Assembly: GCA_029560875.1 (NCBI GenBank)
Contig: JAKQKB010000168.1
Location: 98,739 to 162,738 of the forward strand
Source: Bacteroidota bacterium
GTDB lineage: Bacteria; Bacteroidota; Bacteroidia; Bacteroidales; Tenuifilaceae
Length of the DNA: 64,000 bases
Reading direction: 5' to 3'
The number at the start of each line of letters is the position of its first letter. Position 1 is the stretch's first letter. Under the pieces are notes generated by a model. That model saw nothing but the letters and a program-made list of their open reading frames with translations, did not search any database and was not told the DNA's origin. This document shows, piece after piece, positions 45,329-53,557 of this stretch. The translations under genes were made by a program, and so were the position numbers.

Positions 45329-48300
45329 TTAGGCTAACTTTAAGGATATTGTAAAAGTGCTACCTTTATTAAGTTCACTCTCTACAGAAATAGTCCCTCC
45401 GTTACGTTCAATAAACTCCTTACTCAAAATTAACCCCAAACCAGAACCTTTTTCGTTATGGGTGCCAGGGGTTACAATGTCCTTATCAATTCTGAAAAGT
45501 TTTTTAATTCTATCGCTACCAATACCCACACCATTATCGGCAATACTAAGATAGCAGAATCCATTACCTATTCTTGAAGAAATGATTATTTGCCCATTAT
45601 CATTGGTGAACTTAACAGCATTGGTTATAAGGTTGCGAATAACCGTATGAAGCATATTTACATCGGCAAAAACAATAATATCCTCAGATACATTTAGATT
45701 GAGTGTGATATGCTTTAAGTCGACTTTAGATTTAACCAACTCAAGACTTTCCTTAATCAATGAAAGTAGGCTAAGTGGCTCTGGGTTAAACTTAATATCA
45801 CCCATTTGGCTGGTTGACCAATCTAACAAGTTTTCTAGCAAGCTATAGGTTGTATGCGATAGCCTATTAAGTTCTTCAATAATACGTTTGGTTCTCTGTT
45901 TATCGATATCGTCAATGTCGGTTAAGATATAACCTGTTGTATTAACAAGAGTGCTTATTGGGTTTCGCAAATCGTGAGCAATTATGCGGAAGAATTTATT
46001 CTTTGTGGCATCACTAATCTCCAACTCATTTTTCTTCTTCTCAATTTCCTCCTTTTGAGCTTCCAACTCTACATTCTTTGCAGTAATCCAATCGTTAGCC
46101 TCCTTAAGATGTTCAGTCTGAACAAGAATCTCCTCATTCTGAATTAGTATCTCTTGAGTTCGCTCACGGACAAGTTGCTCTAGTTTATTTTTTTCGAGTA
46201 TTAATCGGTAAGTGTAAAACTTTACTATAGATATAATTAGCAAAATGGCCGCAATTAAATATCCGAAAAGTGCATAAATAGTCCTATACCAGGGGGGAAG
46301 AACACTAAAATAGTACTCAGCAACAGGACTCTCTACTCCATAGATATTCTTTGCTTTAACTCTAAATGTATAGTTTCCTTCAGGTAGGTTAGTGTACTCT
46401 TTTTTTACTTCTGCAGTCCATACAGACCATTGTTTATCGTAACCCAAAAGGGAGTAGCTATATAACTTTTGAGCATCACCTTCAAAATAGGGCCATGAAT
46501 AAACAAAAGTTATTGAATTACTGCTATACTTTAGAACCGTTTTAAAATCGACAATAGAACTTGTGTCAACAATACAATCCACATCACTTACCTGTGAGCA
46601 ATTTGTACCTCCAAATAGAAGAGAATCACCACTAAAAACTTTACGAATTAAAGTAGGAGGGAGGCTCTGGAAATTACGTTCAGGGCTGTTTTTCCGTAAG
46701 AATACTCCTTCTTTGGTACTAAACCACAATAGTGAATCGCGGTGATGAATAACATAAAATAAGGTTAGCTCCGCCGCTCTATTCCTGTTTCGGGTTAATG
46801 AGTCTAGTTTAACCCTTTCTTTTTGCTCATCGGTAAGATTCTGTGCTGGTAGTTGAAATACTTCAAAACGGTTAAGGGAATCGATGTAGTAATAGAAACT
46901 CGAATCGGTTTCGAACACAACTGGGTTGTGAATATCGTATATAGTAAGGTATCGTGTTCTAGGAAAACCACGTAGCGAGTCGCAATGCTCAACTACAGGA
47001 TTTGCTGAGCAAATATTCTTAACCCGATAAAGACCCTTTTGCCGAACCCTAGCCCACAAGTTACATAATGTGTCTTCACCAATTTGGCTCACAGACTCGT
47101 TGACCAAGAATTTCATACCTAAATCCTTCCATCCACCCTGAGAGTAATTCAACTCCGCAATTCCTGTATTTGTAGCCAGAAACAACCGCTCAGGCTGCAT
47201 CTTACTCTGTTGCAAACTGTTAACGGCATCGTACTTTGCAATTTTTCGGGATTTTTCTCCATTAATTTGATAAACACCTGTTCGGGTGGCAACTAAAAGA
47301 ATAGTATTATTATCGGGAATAAAGTTAATCTCATCAACACTGGTTTTAATCATTCTTCTAGAGCCTGGTGGCTGAAAGTATATAAAACCCCAGGCTTGTT
47401 CAAAATCGCCTTCAACCTCTTTAAAAGTATTTAACTCAACTGAATTTGGGTTAAGTTTAGTGTAAAATATACCCGAAGCTGTGGAAACATAAATATAATC
47501 GCCAATTTGAGCTACATCAGATAGCGCTCCACTAATTCCCATTGCCTCGCTCCAATATCGGTACGGCGATAGAACCTCTACATGGCAAATACCATTATCG
47601 AGCGCTAACCATAAGTTATGCTTATCATTAGAAAATAAGTATAATGTGGGGCTTTTAACGCCAATTGTTCTGGAATCAACAATATCAAGAATATTCCAAG
47701 CCTTATCAACAATTAATAAATCGCCAGAAATTGAACTAAACGCATAGACATTCTCATTTATCTCTATTCCGTGATAAAAGGAGTGCTTGATAAAATAATC
47801 ATTTATTTTTTTTGCATTAACATTTGCATCACCAAGAGATTGAACTTTTGGAAGAGTAGCTAAGGTATCTATCACGAAAAACCCTTTTTTTCTGGTTGCT
47901 ATTAACAACCCTCTCTTATCAGGAAATACAGAGTGAATAAAAATATCAGAAAAGAAATCGCCTCCTTTAATTAACTTAAAAGTTCCGCCAGTGTACTTCA
48001 TTAGACCTATACCTAGCTCTTGAACATAGTAACTATTGTTGACCGAAAAACTCAAGTAAAAACCTTTGCTCCTACTTTTAAAGTAAGTGAACTTTCCATT
48101 ACAATACTTGAAAATAAATTTATCGGAAAGGAAAAAGGCAGTATCGCCAAAGCAATTTATATCCCAAATCTCTTTAAAATCTAAATAAGCAGAATCAACC
48201 TTAGGCATAAGTGAGTGATACTCCATTATCCCTTTGCTATTTGGGGCTAAAACCCCCATTTCACCGTACCCCCCTACAAAAACATCACCTTTAGCCCCAA

Positions 48301-48574
48301 CTGCGAGACTTCGAACTGTTGAACTATTGTTCAAACCATGTTGAGTCCAACTTTCTCCATCATACTCCAAAACACCTAGAGCATTACCAAAATACATAAC
48401 CCCCCTATTATCCTGAGTTATCGACCAATTCTGAAGGCCTGCTTTGTATTCGTCAACAGAGAAGTATTTTGACTGAATTAATCCTCGAGGTTGTGAAAAA
48501 ATAACCGTACTTATAAAACTAAAACAGCATACCAATAAAATTGAATTCTTACTATGCACAAGGAATTTACTCAT
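45329..48574 (-). CDS. Sensor histidine kinase with beta-propeller and Y_Y_Y domain
   Basis: A 1081-residue membrane sensor. After a signal peptide (MSKFLVHSK... ending VIFSQ), a large periplasmic region with propeller-like repeats (about 30-680, e.g. NWSITQDNRGVMYFGNALGVLEYDG) is followed by a Y_Y_Y domain (SYSLLGYDKQWSVWT, LPEGNYTFRVKAKN), one TM helix (LFGYLIAAILLIISIV), a coiled coil, and a HisKA domain with H867 (FFRIIAHDLRNPIS). The ATPase domain has N box ITNAVKFT, DNGVGIG and GSGLGL. Unlike hybrid two-component systems of Bacteroides it lacks a receiver and an AraC domain. The start at 48574 leaves a 10-nt gap to the LytTR gene; an upstream Met at 48604 would overlap it. Confidence 0.9.
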   Translation of the reverse strand: MSKFLVHSKNSILLVCCFSFISTVIFSQPRGLIQSKYFSVDEYKAGLQNWSITQDNRGVMYFGNALGVLEYDGESWTQHGLNNSSTVRSLAVGAKGDVFVGGYGEMGVLAPNSKGIMEYHSLMPKVDSAYLDFKEIWDINCFGDTAFFLSDKFIFKYCNGKFTYFKSRSKGFYLSFSVNNSYYVQELGIGLMKYTGGTFKLIKGGDFFSDIFIHSVFPDKRGLLIATRKKGFFVIDTLATLPKVQSLGDANVNAKKINDYFIKHSFYHGIEINENVYAFSSISGDLLIVDKAWNILDIVDSRTIGVKSPTLYLFSNDKHNLWLALDNGICHVEVLSPYRYWSEAMGISGALSDVAQIGDYIYVSTASGIFYTKLNPNSVELNTFKEVEGDFEQAWGFIYFQPPGSRRMIKTSVDEINFIPDNNTILLVATRTGVYQINGEKSRKIAKYDAVNSLQQSKMQPERLFLATNTGIAELNYSQGGWKDLGMKFLVNESVSQIGEDTLCNLWARVRQKGLYRVKNICSANPVVEHCDSLRGFPRTRYLTIYDIHNPVVFETDSSFYYYIDSLNRFEVFQLPAQNLTDEQKERVKLDSLTRNRNRAAELTLFYVIHHRDSLLWFSTKEGVFLRKNSPERNFQSLPPTLIRKVFSGDSLLFGGTNCSQVSDVDCIVDTSSIVDFKTVLKYSSNSITFVYSWPYFEGDAQKLYSYSLLGYDKQWSVWTAEVKKEYTNLPEGNYTFRVKAKNIYGVESPVAEYYFSVLPPWYRTIYALFGYLIAAILLIISIVKFYTYRLILEKNKLEQLVRERTQEILIQNEEILVQTEHLKEANDWITAKNVELEAQKEEIEKKKNELEISDATKNKFFRIIAHDLRNPISTLVNTTGYILTDIDDIDKQRTKRIIEELNRLSHTTYSLLENLLDWSTSQMGDIKFNPEPLSLLSLIKESLELVKSKVDLKHITLNLNVSEDIIVFADVNMLHTVIRNLITNAVKFTNDNGQIIISSRIGNGFCYLSIADNGVGIGSDRIKKLFRIDKDIVTPGTHNEKGSGLGLILSKEFIERNGGTISVESELNKGSTFTISLKLA

Positions 48575-48584
48575 AGCAAGAATT

Positions 48585-49301
48585 TTAAAGTTTAGAATCA
48601 TCAAAATTGCCCAACTTCCTCAATGCCTCATCCTTATATAATCTACCTATAGGAATCTCAACTTTACCAATTTCAACAGAAGAACTTGTGAAAGCATCAA
48701 TATGCTTAATAGAAACAATAAAAGACCTATGAACTCTTATAAAATCTGTGGATTTTAAGGACTGTTCAAAATAGCTTAAGTTTTGCTTTGTTACAACTGT
48801 TTTACTCGGAGTTACAACCTTAACATAATCCTTAACGCTTTCGAAATAAAGAATATCACCCACGTTAAGCCTTATCATCTTTTTGTTTTCCTTGAGGAAG
48901 ATAAACTCAGAAGAGTCGTTATTTGATGATTGGGCTATTTTCTTAGACTTCTTCTCAATAATCTTGTTTACTGCACGAACAACCCTTTCGAGTGTAAGTG
49001 GTTTTAAAAGATAATCAACCACATTTAACTCAAATCCCTCAATAGCATAATTTTTATTTGCCGAAGTAATTACAACCATTGGTGCATTTGAGATTGTTCG
49101 GAGGAAATCAATCCCTGAGATTTTAGGCATTTCAATATCAAGGAATAGAAAATCTACCTCGTGCTCATTTAATGTGCCCATTGCCGATATTGCATCGTTA
49201 AACCGTGCAATAACTTCCACATTTGGTATCTTTTTAAGATATCCTTCCAGGACCTCAATGGATAGAGGCTCATCGTCAACAATAACACATCTCAGTTTCA
49301 T
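48585..49301 (-). CDS. LytTR-family response regulator
   Basis: A 238-residue two-component regulator. The receiver domain has VIVDDEP (acidic pocket) and the phospho-acceptor D55 in FLFLDIEMPK; the C-terminal LytTR DNA-binding domain begins at about residue 135 (FIFLKENKKMIRLNVGDILYFESVKDYVKV) and includes FIRVHRSFIVS. It is 10 nt ahead of the kinase gene, which is very likely its partner. It is divergent from the M6 protease gene, whose upstream 27-nt element lies in the same 235-nt gap. An in-frame Met 10 codons upstream is less likely to be the start. Confidence 0.93.
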   Translation of the reverse strand: MKLRCVIVDDEPLSIEVLEGYLKKIPNVEVIARFNDAISAMGTLNEHEVDFLFLDIEMPKISGIDFLRTISNAPMVVITSANKNYAIEGFELNVVDYLLKPLTLERVVRAVNKIIEKKSKKIAQSSNNDSSEFIFLKENKKMIRLNVGDILYFESVKDYVKVVTPSKTVVTKQNLSYFEQSLKSTDFIRVHRSFIVSIKHIDAFTSSSVEIGKVEIPIGRLYKDEALRKLGNFDDSKL

Positions 49302-49415
49302 TGGTAAATAGGGTAAAAAGTGGTAAAACACTATGGTTAAAAATTGCGGGCAATTTAGAAAAATTTTAACACAATTTAAGTTCTTTTTAAACTAAAAAAC
49401 TCTTTCTGAGCAAAC

Positions 49416-49442
49416 GGTTTTTTATTGGTAGGTATCTGCATT
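49416..49442 (+). promoter_or_regulatory. 27-nt upstream element, copy 2 (M6 gene)
   Basis: Differs from the copy at 40378-40404 at positions 17 and 20 only. It ends 95 nt before the M6 start and lies in the divergent gap between the LytTR regulator and its presumed target. Confidence 0.6.
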
Positions 49443-49506
49443 TTGTCGACAAGGGAAATTTTGACATAAATATGAAAGTATATTACGCAAAATTTCTTTT
49501 TAAGAT

Positions 49507-49518
49507 TAATTAACCAAC
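49507..49518 (+). promoter_or_regulatory. Shared leader motif TAATTAACCAAC, copy 2
   Basis: Identical 12-nt leader motif, 18 nt before the M6 ATG. Confidence 0.45.
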
Positions 49519-49536
49519 CTAAACTTTATTTAAGTT

Positions 49537-52500
49537 ATGAGAAAATCTTTACTAAGCATCTTTACGCTATGCTTGTTAACAGTTAGCCTAATAGTCAATC
49601 AGGCTGTTGCTGTTCCAGCGTATCCTGGGTTAATCCAGTACAAGCAAGCAAATGGGAAGACTGTCACCATTCAACTAAAGGGTGATGAGAAAGTTAAATG
49701 GGCTCTTACTGAAGATGGTTACACCTTGATGATGAATAGCAAGGGAAATTACGAGTATGCTATTCAAAATGAAAAAGGTGACCTTACTCTTTCTGGCGTT
49801 GAAGTAAGCAATGCAAAAAGCCGAACTGATGTAGAGAAGAATCTTCTTGCAAAAGTTGAAAAAGGCTTATACTATAGCGGTAGCCAATTATCGTTGATGA
49901 AAAGTATTTGGGAGATTAAATCTGCCGAGGGTCAAAAAGCATTTCCTACCACTGGAAACCGGAAACTTGTATGTATCTTAATGGGATTCAAGGATAAGGC
50001 TTTCACCAAAACACAGGCTGAATTCAACAACCTATTTAACCAAGTTGGTTATAATACTGGCGGTGCAACTGGTAGTGTAAAGGATTTTTACAACGAGAAC
50101 TCATGGAATCAGTTCAACCTTACCGTTGATGTTTTTGGCCCATATACAGCAAGCCAAAATATGTCGTACTATGGTGCAAATGACGCCAGTGGTAACGATG
50201 CAAACCCTAGAGCATTAGTAACAGAGGCTGTTACCTTGGCCGATGCTTCAGCAAACTATGCAAACTACGATAACGATGGCGATGGAACTGTTGATGGAGT
50301 TTATATAATATATGCCGGATACGGTGAAGAAGCAGGTGCTAGCACTAGTGCTATTTGGGCGCATGCTTGGAGCATCTCTCCTGTTACCAAGGATGGCAAA
50401 ACAATTAGCAAATATTCCTGTTCGGCGGAGCTACGTGGTAGTTCTGGAACAACCATCACCTCAATAGGCGTTATTTGCCACGAGTTTGGTCACGTACTTG
50501 GTGCTCCTGATTATTATGATACCAATTACAGCACTGGAGGCCAATTTGAAGGAACTGGTAAATGGGATATGATGGCAAGTGGCTCTTGGAACAACAATGG
50601 CGTTACCCCTGCTCACCATAATGCGTATACTAAGGTAAAAGTTTACGGATGGGCAACCGCAACCGTTCTTTCATCCGCAGCTAATGTTACTGTAAATCCT
50701 GTTATTGGCAATCAAAGCTTCTATCAGATAAACTCAACCACATCAGGTGAATACTGGATTATGGAAAACCGTCAGCAAACCGGGTTCGATGCTTACATTC
50801 CTGGTCACGGTTTGATGGTTTATCACGTTCATTCAACAGTTGCTAGTGCAAGTTCAAGCAACAACATCAATGCAACTTATCCTCAAAAGATGTACCCTGT
50901 TTGTGCAAATGCAACAAGTAACCCTGGTACCACCGCTGCCACATATGGTACAATTAATGGTGCAGGTTGTCCATTCCCCGGTTCTGGTGCAAAAACATCG
51001 TTTACCGATGCTACTACACCCAACATGAAGTCGTGGGCTGGTGCAAATACCGCAAAACCTATGACCAGTATTGCAGAGAATGCTACTTCAAAAGTTATTA
51101 CATTTAGCTTTATGGGTGGTTCAAGCAGCGGTACTGCTCCTTCCGCAACTACTGTTGCTGCTTCGGCAATTGGAACAACCAGCGTAACTTTGAACGGACA
51201 AGTTAACGCTAATAATGCTACAACTACAGTATCGTTTGAGTGGGGAACAACTTCAAGTCTTGGAAATACTTTAACAGCTAGCCCAAGTAGCGTTTCTGGT
51301 ACAACAGCAACCAATGTTACTGGAAGTTTAACTGGTTTAACGGCAAATACTACTTATTATTACAGAGTTAAAGCTGTTAATGCTAGTGGAACAACAACTG
51401 GCAGCACAATGAGTTTCAAAACTCAAGCAAATCAGACTGCTCTTACATTGCCTGTTACGGAGAACTTTACCACATCATCACTTCCAACAAATTGGACTAC
51501 CCAAAATACAGGGACAAGCATTACCGAGCGCTGGAGCGTTTCCAACACCAATAAGGCTGGTGGTTCTGCATATGAGATGAAGTGCACCTACCAAAACGTA
51601 AACCCAGGAACTACGCGCTTAATTACACCAGCAATTAATACTGTGGGAGTCAGCCAAGTTACATTCTCGTTCAGACATATGTTAGATGCTTACGGAACTG
51701 GTGCAACTCTTCGTGTTCAAACTTCGAACGATAAAACAAACTGGACAAATACAAGTTGGTCTGCATCAACATCAAGCACTAATATTAATGCTGCTATTGT
51801 TAATGTAACCGTTACCACTAATTTAAATTCAGCAACAACTTACTTTGCTATTGTTATTGATGGCAACCTTTACCAAATTGACTACTGGTATATTGATAAC
51901 ATTTCTATTACCGCAGGAGGAGGAACTTCCGTGACTACTCCTACTGTTTCAACAAATGCCGTTAGTTTAATCACTTCAAATTCTGCAACATGTGGTGGCA
52001 ATGTAACTGCCGATGGAGGTGCAACTGTAACAGAAAGAGGTATTTGCTTCAGTACAACTAGCAACCCAACAACTTCCAATAGCAAAGTAACTAACGGTTC
52101 TGGCACTGGCTCATTTACTGCTAATATGACTGGTTTAGCAGCCAATACAACTTACTACGTAAGAGCTTATGCCATTAACTCACAAGGAACTGCTTACGGA
52201 ATACAGCAAACCTTTACTACATCTGCAGGTACAGTAACCTATTGCGCTTCTAAGGGTAGTAATTCAACTTACGAATGGATTGATTTGGTTCAATTTGCAG
52301 GCATCAACCGCACATCGGGTAACGATGGTGGATATAAGGATATGACAAGCTTACAAGGTACTGTTGCTCTTGGTAGTACAAATACCATTTACCTTAGTGC
52401 TGGTTTCGGTAGTTCATCCTATACAGAGTACTGGGCTGTTTGGATTGATTTCAACCAAAATGGCACATTCGACACTGATGAGAAATTAGTTTCTGGTTCG

Positions 52501-52956
52501 TCATCAAGTTCGGCAACACTTTCTGCCACAGTTACAATCCCTTCAACTGCAAAACTGGGTGCAACACGTATGCGTGTTAGTATGAAGTACAACGCAGCGC
52601 AAACTGCTTGCGAAACTTTCAGTTATGGTGAAGTTGAAGATTATACAGTTAATATTACGGCATCCGGTTCAAGTATTGCTACCGACGTTACCTTCGCAGA
52701 AAAACTAGGTAATGAAAAGATAGAAATATACTCATTATACCCAAATCCTGCGAGTGAAAGAATATACGTTAAGCTTAACGGAATTGAAGGTGAAGTAACT
52801 GCCAGAATTTACGATATTCGTGGTTCAGTTGTTAAATTCCAAGTTTTAACCGATAGAGAAACTCCTATTGAAATTGGCGATTTAGCTAAGGGTATTTACA
52901 TCATCTCTTTGGATGAAGAGAAAGAGCCTATTTCGAAGAGATTCGTGAAACAATAG
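49537..52956 (+). CDS. M6-family metalloprotease, T9SS cargo
   Basis: A 1139-residue secreted zinc protease. Order: signal peptide (about 1-26), propeptide, M6 catalytic domain with HEFGHVLGAPD (zinc His315 and His319, Glu316), an Ig-like domain (about 545-635), the MAM/Ig module shared with the C25 protease (638-895), a GEVED domain (about 900-1040, ending in its namesake GEVEDYTV), and a T9SS sorting domain (about 1065-1139, LYPNPASERI and KGIYIISL). It degrades extracellular protein or peptides. It shares a 27-nt upstream element, leader motif and terminator type with the C25 gene, so coregulation is likely. Confidence 0.93.
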   Translation: MRKSLLSIFTLCLLTVSLIVNQAVAVPAYPGLIQYKQANGKTVTIQLKGDEKVKWALTEDGYTLMMNSKGNYEYAIQNEKGDLTLSGVEVSNAKSRTDVEKNLLAKVEKGLYYSGSQLSLMKSIWEIKSAEGQKAFPTTGNRKLVCILMGFKDKAFTKTQAEFNNLFNQVGYNTGGATGSVKDFYNENSWNQFNLTVDVFGPYTASQNMSYYGANDASGNDANPRALVTEAVTLADASANYANYDNDGDGTVDGVYIIYAGYGEEAGASTSAIWAHAWSISPVTKDGKTISKYSCSAELRGSSGTTITSIGVICHEFGHVLGAPDYYDTNYSTGGQFEGTGKWDMMASGSWNNNGVTPAHHNAYTKVKVYGWATATVLSSAANVTVNPVIGNQSFYQINSTTSGEYWIMENRQQTGFDAYIPGHGLMVYHVHSTVASASSSNNINATYPQKMYPVCANATSNPGTTAATYGTINGAGCPFPGSGAKTSFTDATTPNMKSWAGANTAKPMTSIAENATSKVITFSFMGGSSSGTAPSATTVAASAIGTTSVTLNGQVNANNATTTVSFEWGTTSSLGNTLTASPSSVSGTTATNVTGSLTGLTANTTYYYRVKAVNASGTTTGSTMSFKTQANQTALTLPVTENFTTSSLPTNWTTQNTGTSITERWSVSNTNKAGGSAYEMKCTYQNVNPGTTRLITPAINTVGVSQVTFSFRHMLDAYGTGATLRVQTSNDKTNWTNTSWSASTSSTNINAAIVNVTVTTNLNSATTYFAIVIDGNLYQIDYWYIDNISITAGGGTSVTTPTVSTNAVSLITSNSATCGGNVTADGGATVTERGICFSTTSNPTTSNSKVTNGSGTGSFTANMTGLAANTTYYVRAYAINSQGTAYGIQQTFTTSAGTVTYCASKGSNSTYEWIDLVQFAGINRTSGNDGGYKDMTSLQGTVALGSTNTIYLSAGFGSSSYTEYWAVWIDFNQNGTFDTDEKLVSGSSSSSATLSATVTIPSTAKLGATRMRVSMKYNAAQTACETFSYGEVEDYTVNITASGSSIATDVTFAEKLGNEKIEIYSLYPNPASERIYVKLNGIEGEVTARIYDIRGSVVKFQVLTDRETPIEIGDLAKGIYIISLDEEKEPISKRFVKQ
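51448..52221 (+). repeat. Shared ~770-nt module, copy 2 (M6 gene)
   Basis: Partner of 43051-43820: encodes WTTQNTGTSITERWSVSNT, TYQNVNPGTTRLITPAINT, ADGGATVTERGICFSTT and so on. Most differences are silent or conservative. The flanking domains differ between the two proteases. Confidence 0.8.
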
Positions 52957-52980
52957 ATAGTTTTTTCAGCTCTGGTTTCA

Positions 52981-53011
52981 AAGCCGCAACTTTAGGGTTG
53001 CGGCTTTTTTT
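52981..53011 (+). terminator. Terminator of the M6 gene
   Basis: AAGCCGCAAC and GTTGCGGCTT with loop TTTAGG and a T run. Compared with 44649 the stem carries a T-A to C-G compensatory change, so the two hairpins are related. Confidence 0.9.
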
Positions 53012-53082
53012 ATTTTAACATTTATTTAGAATTATTTTAAATAATTTATCACATTAATATATCTACATATTTTATTTTATAT

Positions 53083-53090
53083 TATTTTTG
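53083..53090 (+). promoter_or_regulatory. Possible -7 box for osmC
   Basis: TATTTTTG, 29 nt before the ATG; no good -33. Confidence 0.35.
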
Positions 53091-53119
53091 CATCAGAAAA
53101 CAATTAAAAAGATAACGAT

Positions 53120-53515
53120 ATGGAATTCGAAGTAACATTTCAAGGAAACAAACAGGTGATTGCTCACCTTGGCGAGCATACAATTTTAACCGACCAACCT
53201 GTGTATGGTGGTGGCGATAATAAAGGGCCTGCACCTTTTTCGCTCTTTTTAGCATCCATTGGGACTTGTGCTGGAATTTACGTTAAATCGTTCTGCGACC
53301 AACGTGGAATTCCTACCGATAAGATTAAAATTGTGCAAAAGCACAAATTCAACCAGCTAACCCATATGATTGAGGATTTACAAATTGAAATTAATCTACC
53401 TGCCGATTTTCCTGAGAAGTATAAGGATGCTGTAATTAAAGCAGCCGACCAATGCGCGGTAAAAAAACATCTGCATAATCCTCCTCATATGAGTGTAACT
53501 ACCAAAACAGTATAA
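53120..53515 (+). CDS. OsmC-family peroxidase
   Basis: A 131-residue protein of the OsmC/Ohr superfamily that reduces organic hydroperoxides. Both redox cysteines are present: C50 in ASIGTCAGIY and C112 in AADQCAVKKHL. Length and motifs match the YhfA/OsmC side rather than Ohr. It stands alone, with a terminator shared with the convergent S46 gene. Confidence 0.9.
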   Translation: MEFEVTFQGNKQVIAHLGEHTILTDQPVYGGGDNKGPAPFSLFLASIGTCAGIYVKSFCDQRGIPTDKIKIVQKHKFNQLTHMIEDLQIEINLPADFPEKYKDAVIKAADQCAVKKHLHNPPHMSVTTKTV

Positions 53516-53540
53516 AAAAGCGGCTTTAAGCCGCTTTTTT
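53514..53540. terminator. Bidirectional terminator between osmC and the S46 gene
   Basis: AAAAAAGCGGC and GCCGCTTTTTT form an 11-bp stem with a TTTAA loop; the stem overlaps the osmC stop codon. Confidence 0.9.
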
Positions 53541-53557
53541 TAGTATCAAACAATATT

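Noticed and set aside
50883..52145. Long minus-strand frames opposite the M6 protease gene (Val/Pro-rich)
   Set aside because: Products of the Thr/Asn-rich repeats read backwards; no signal peptide or motif.
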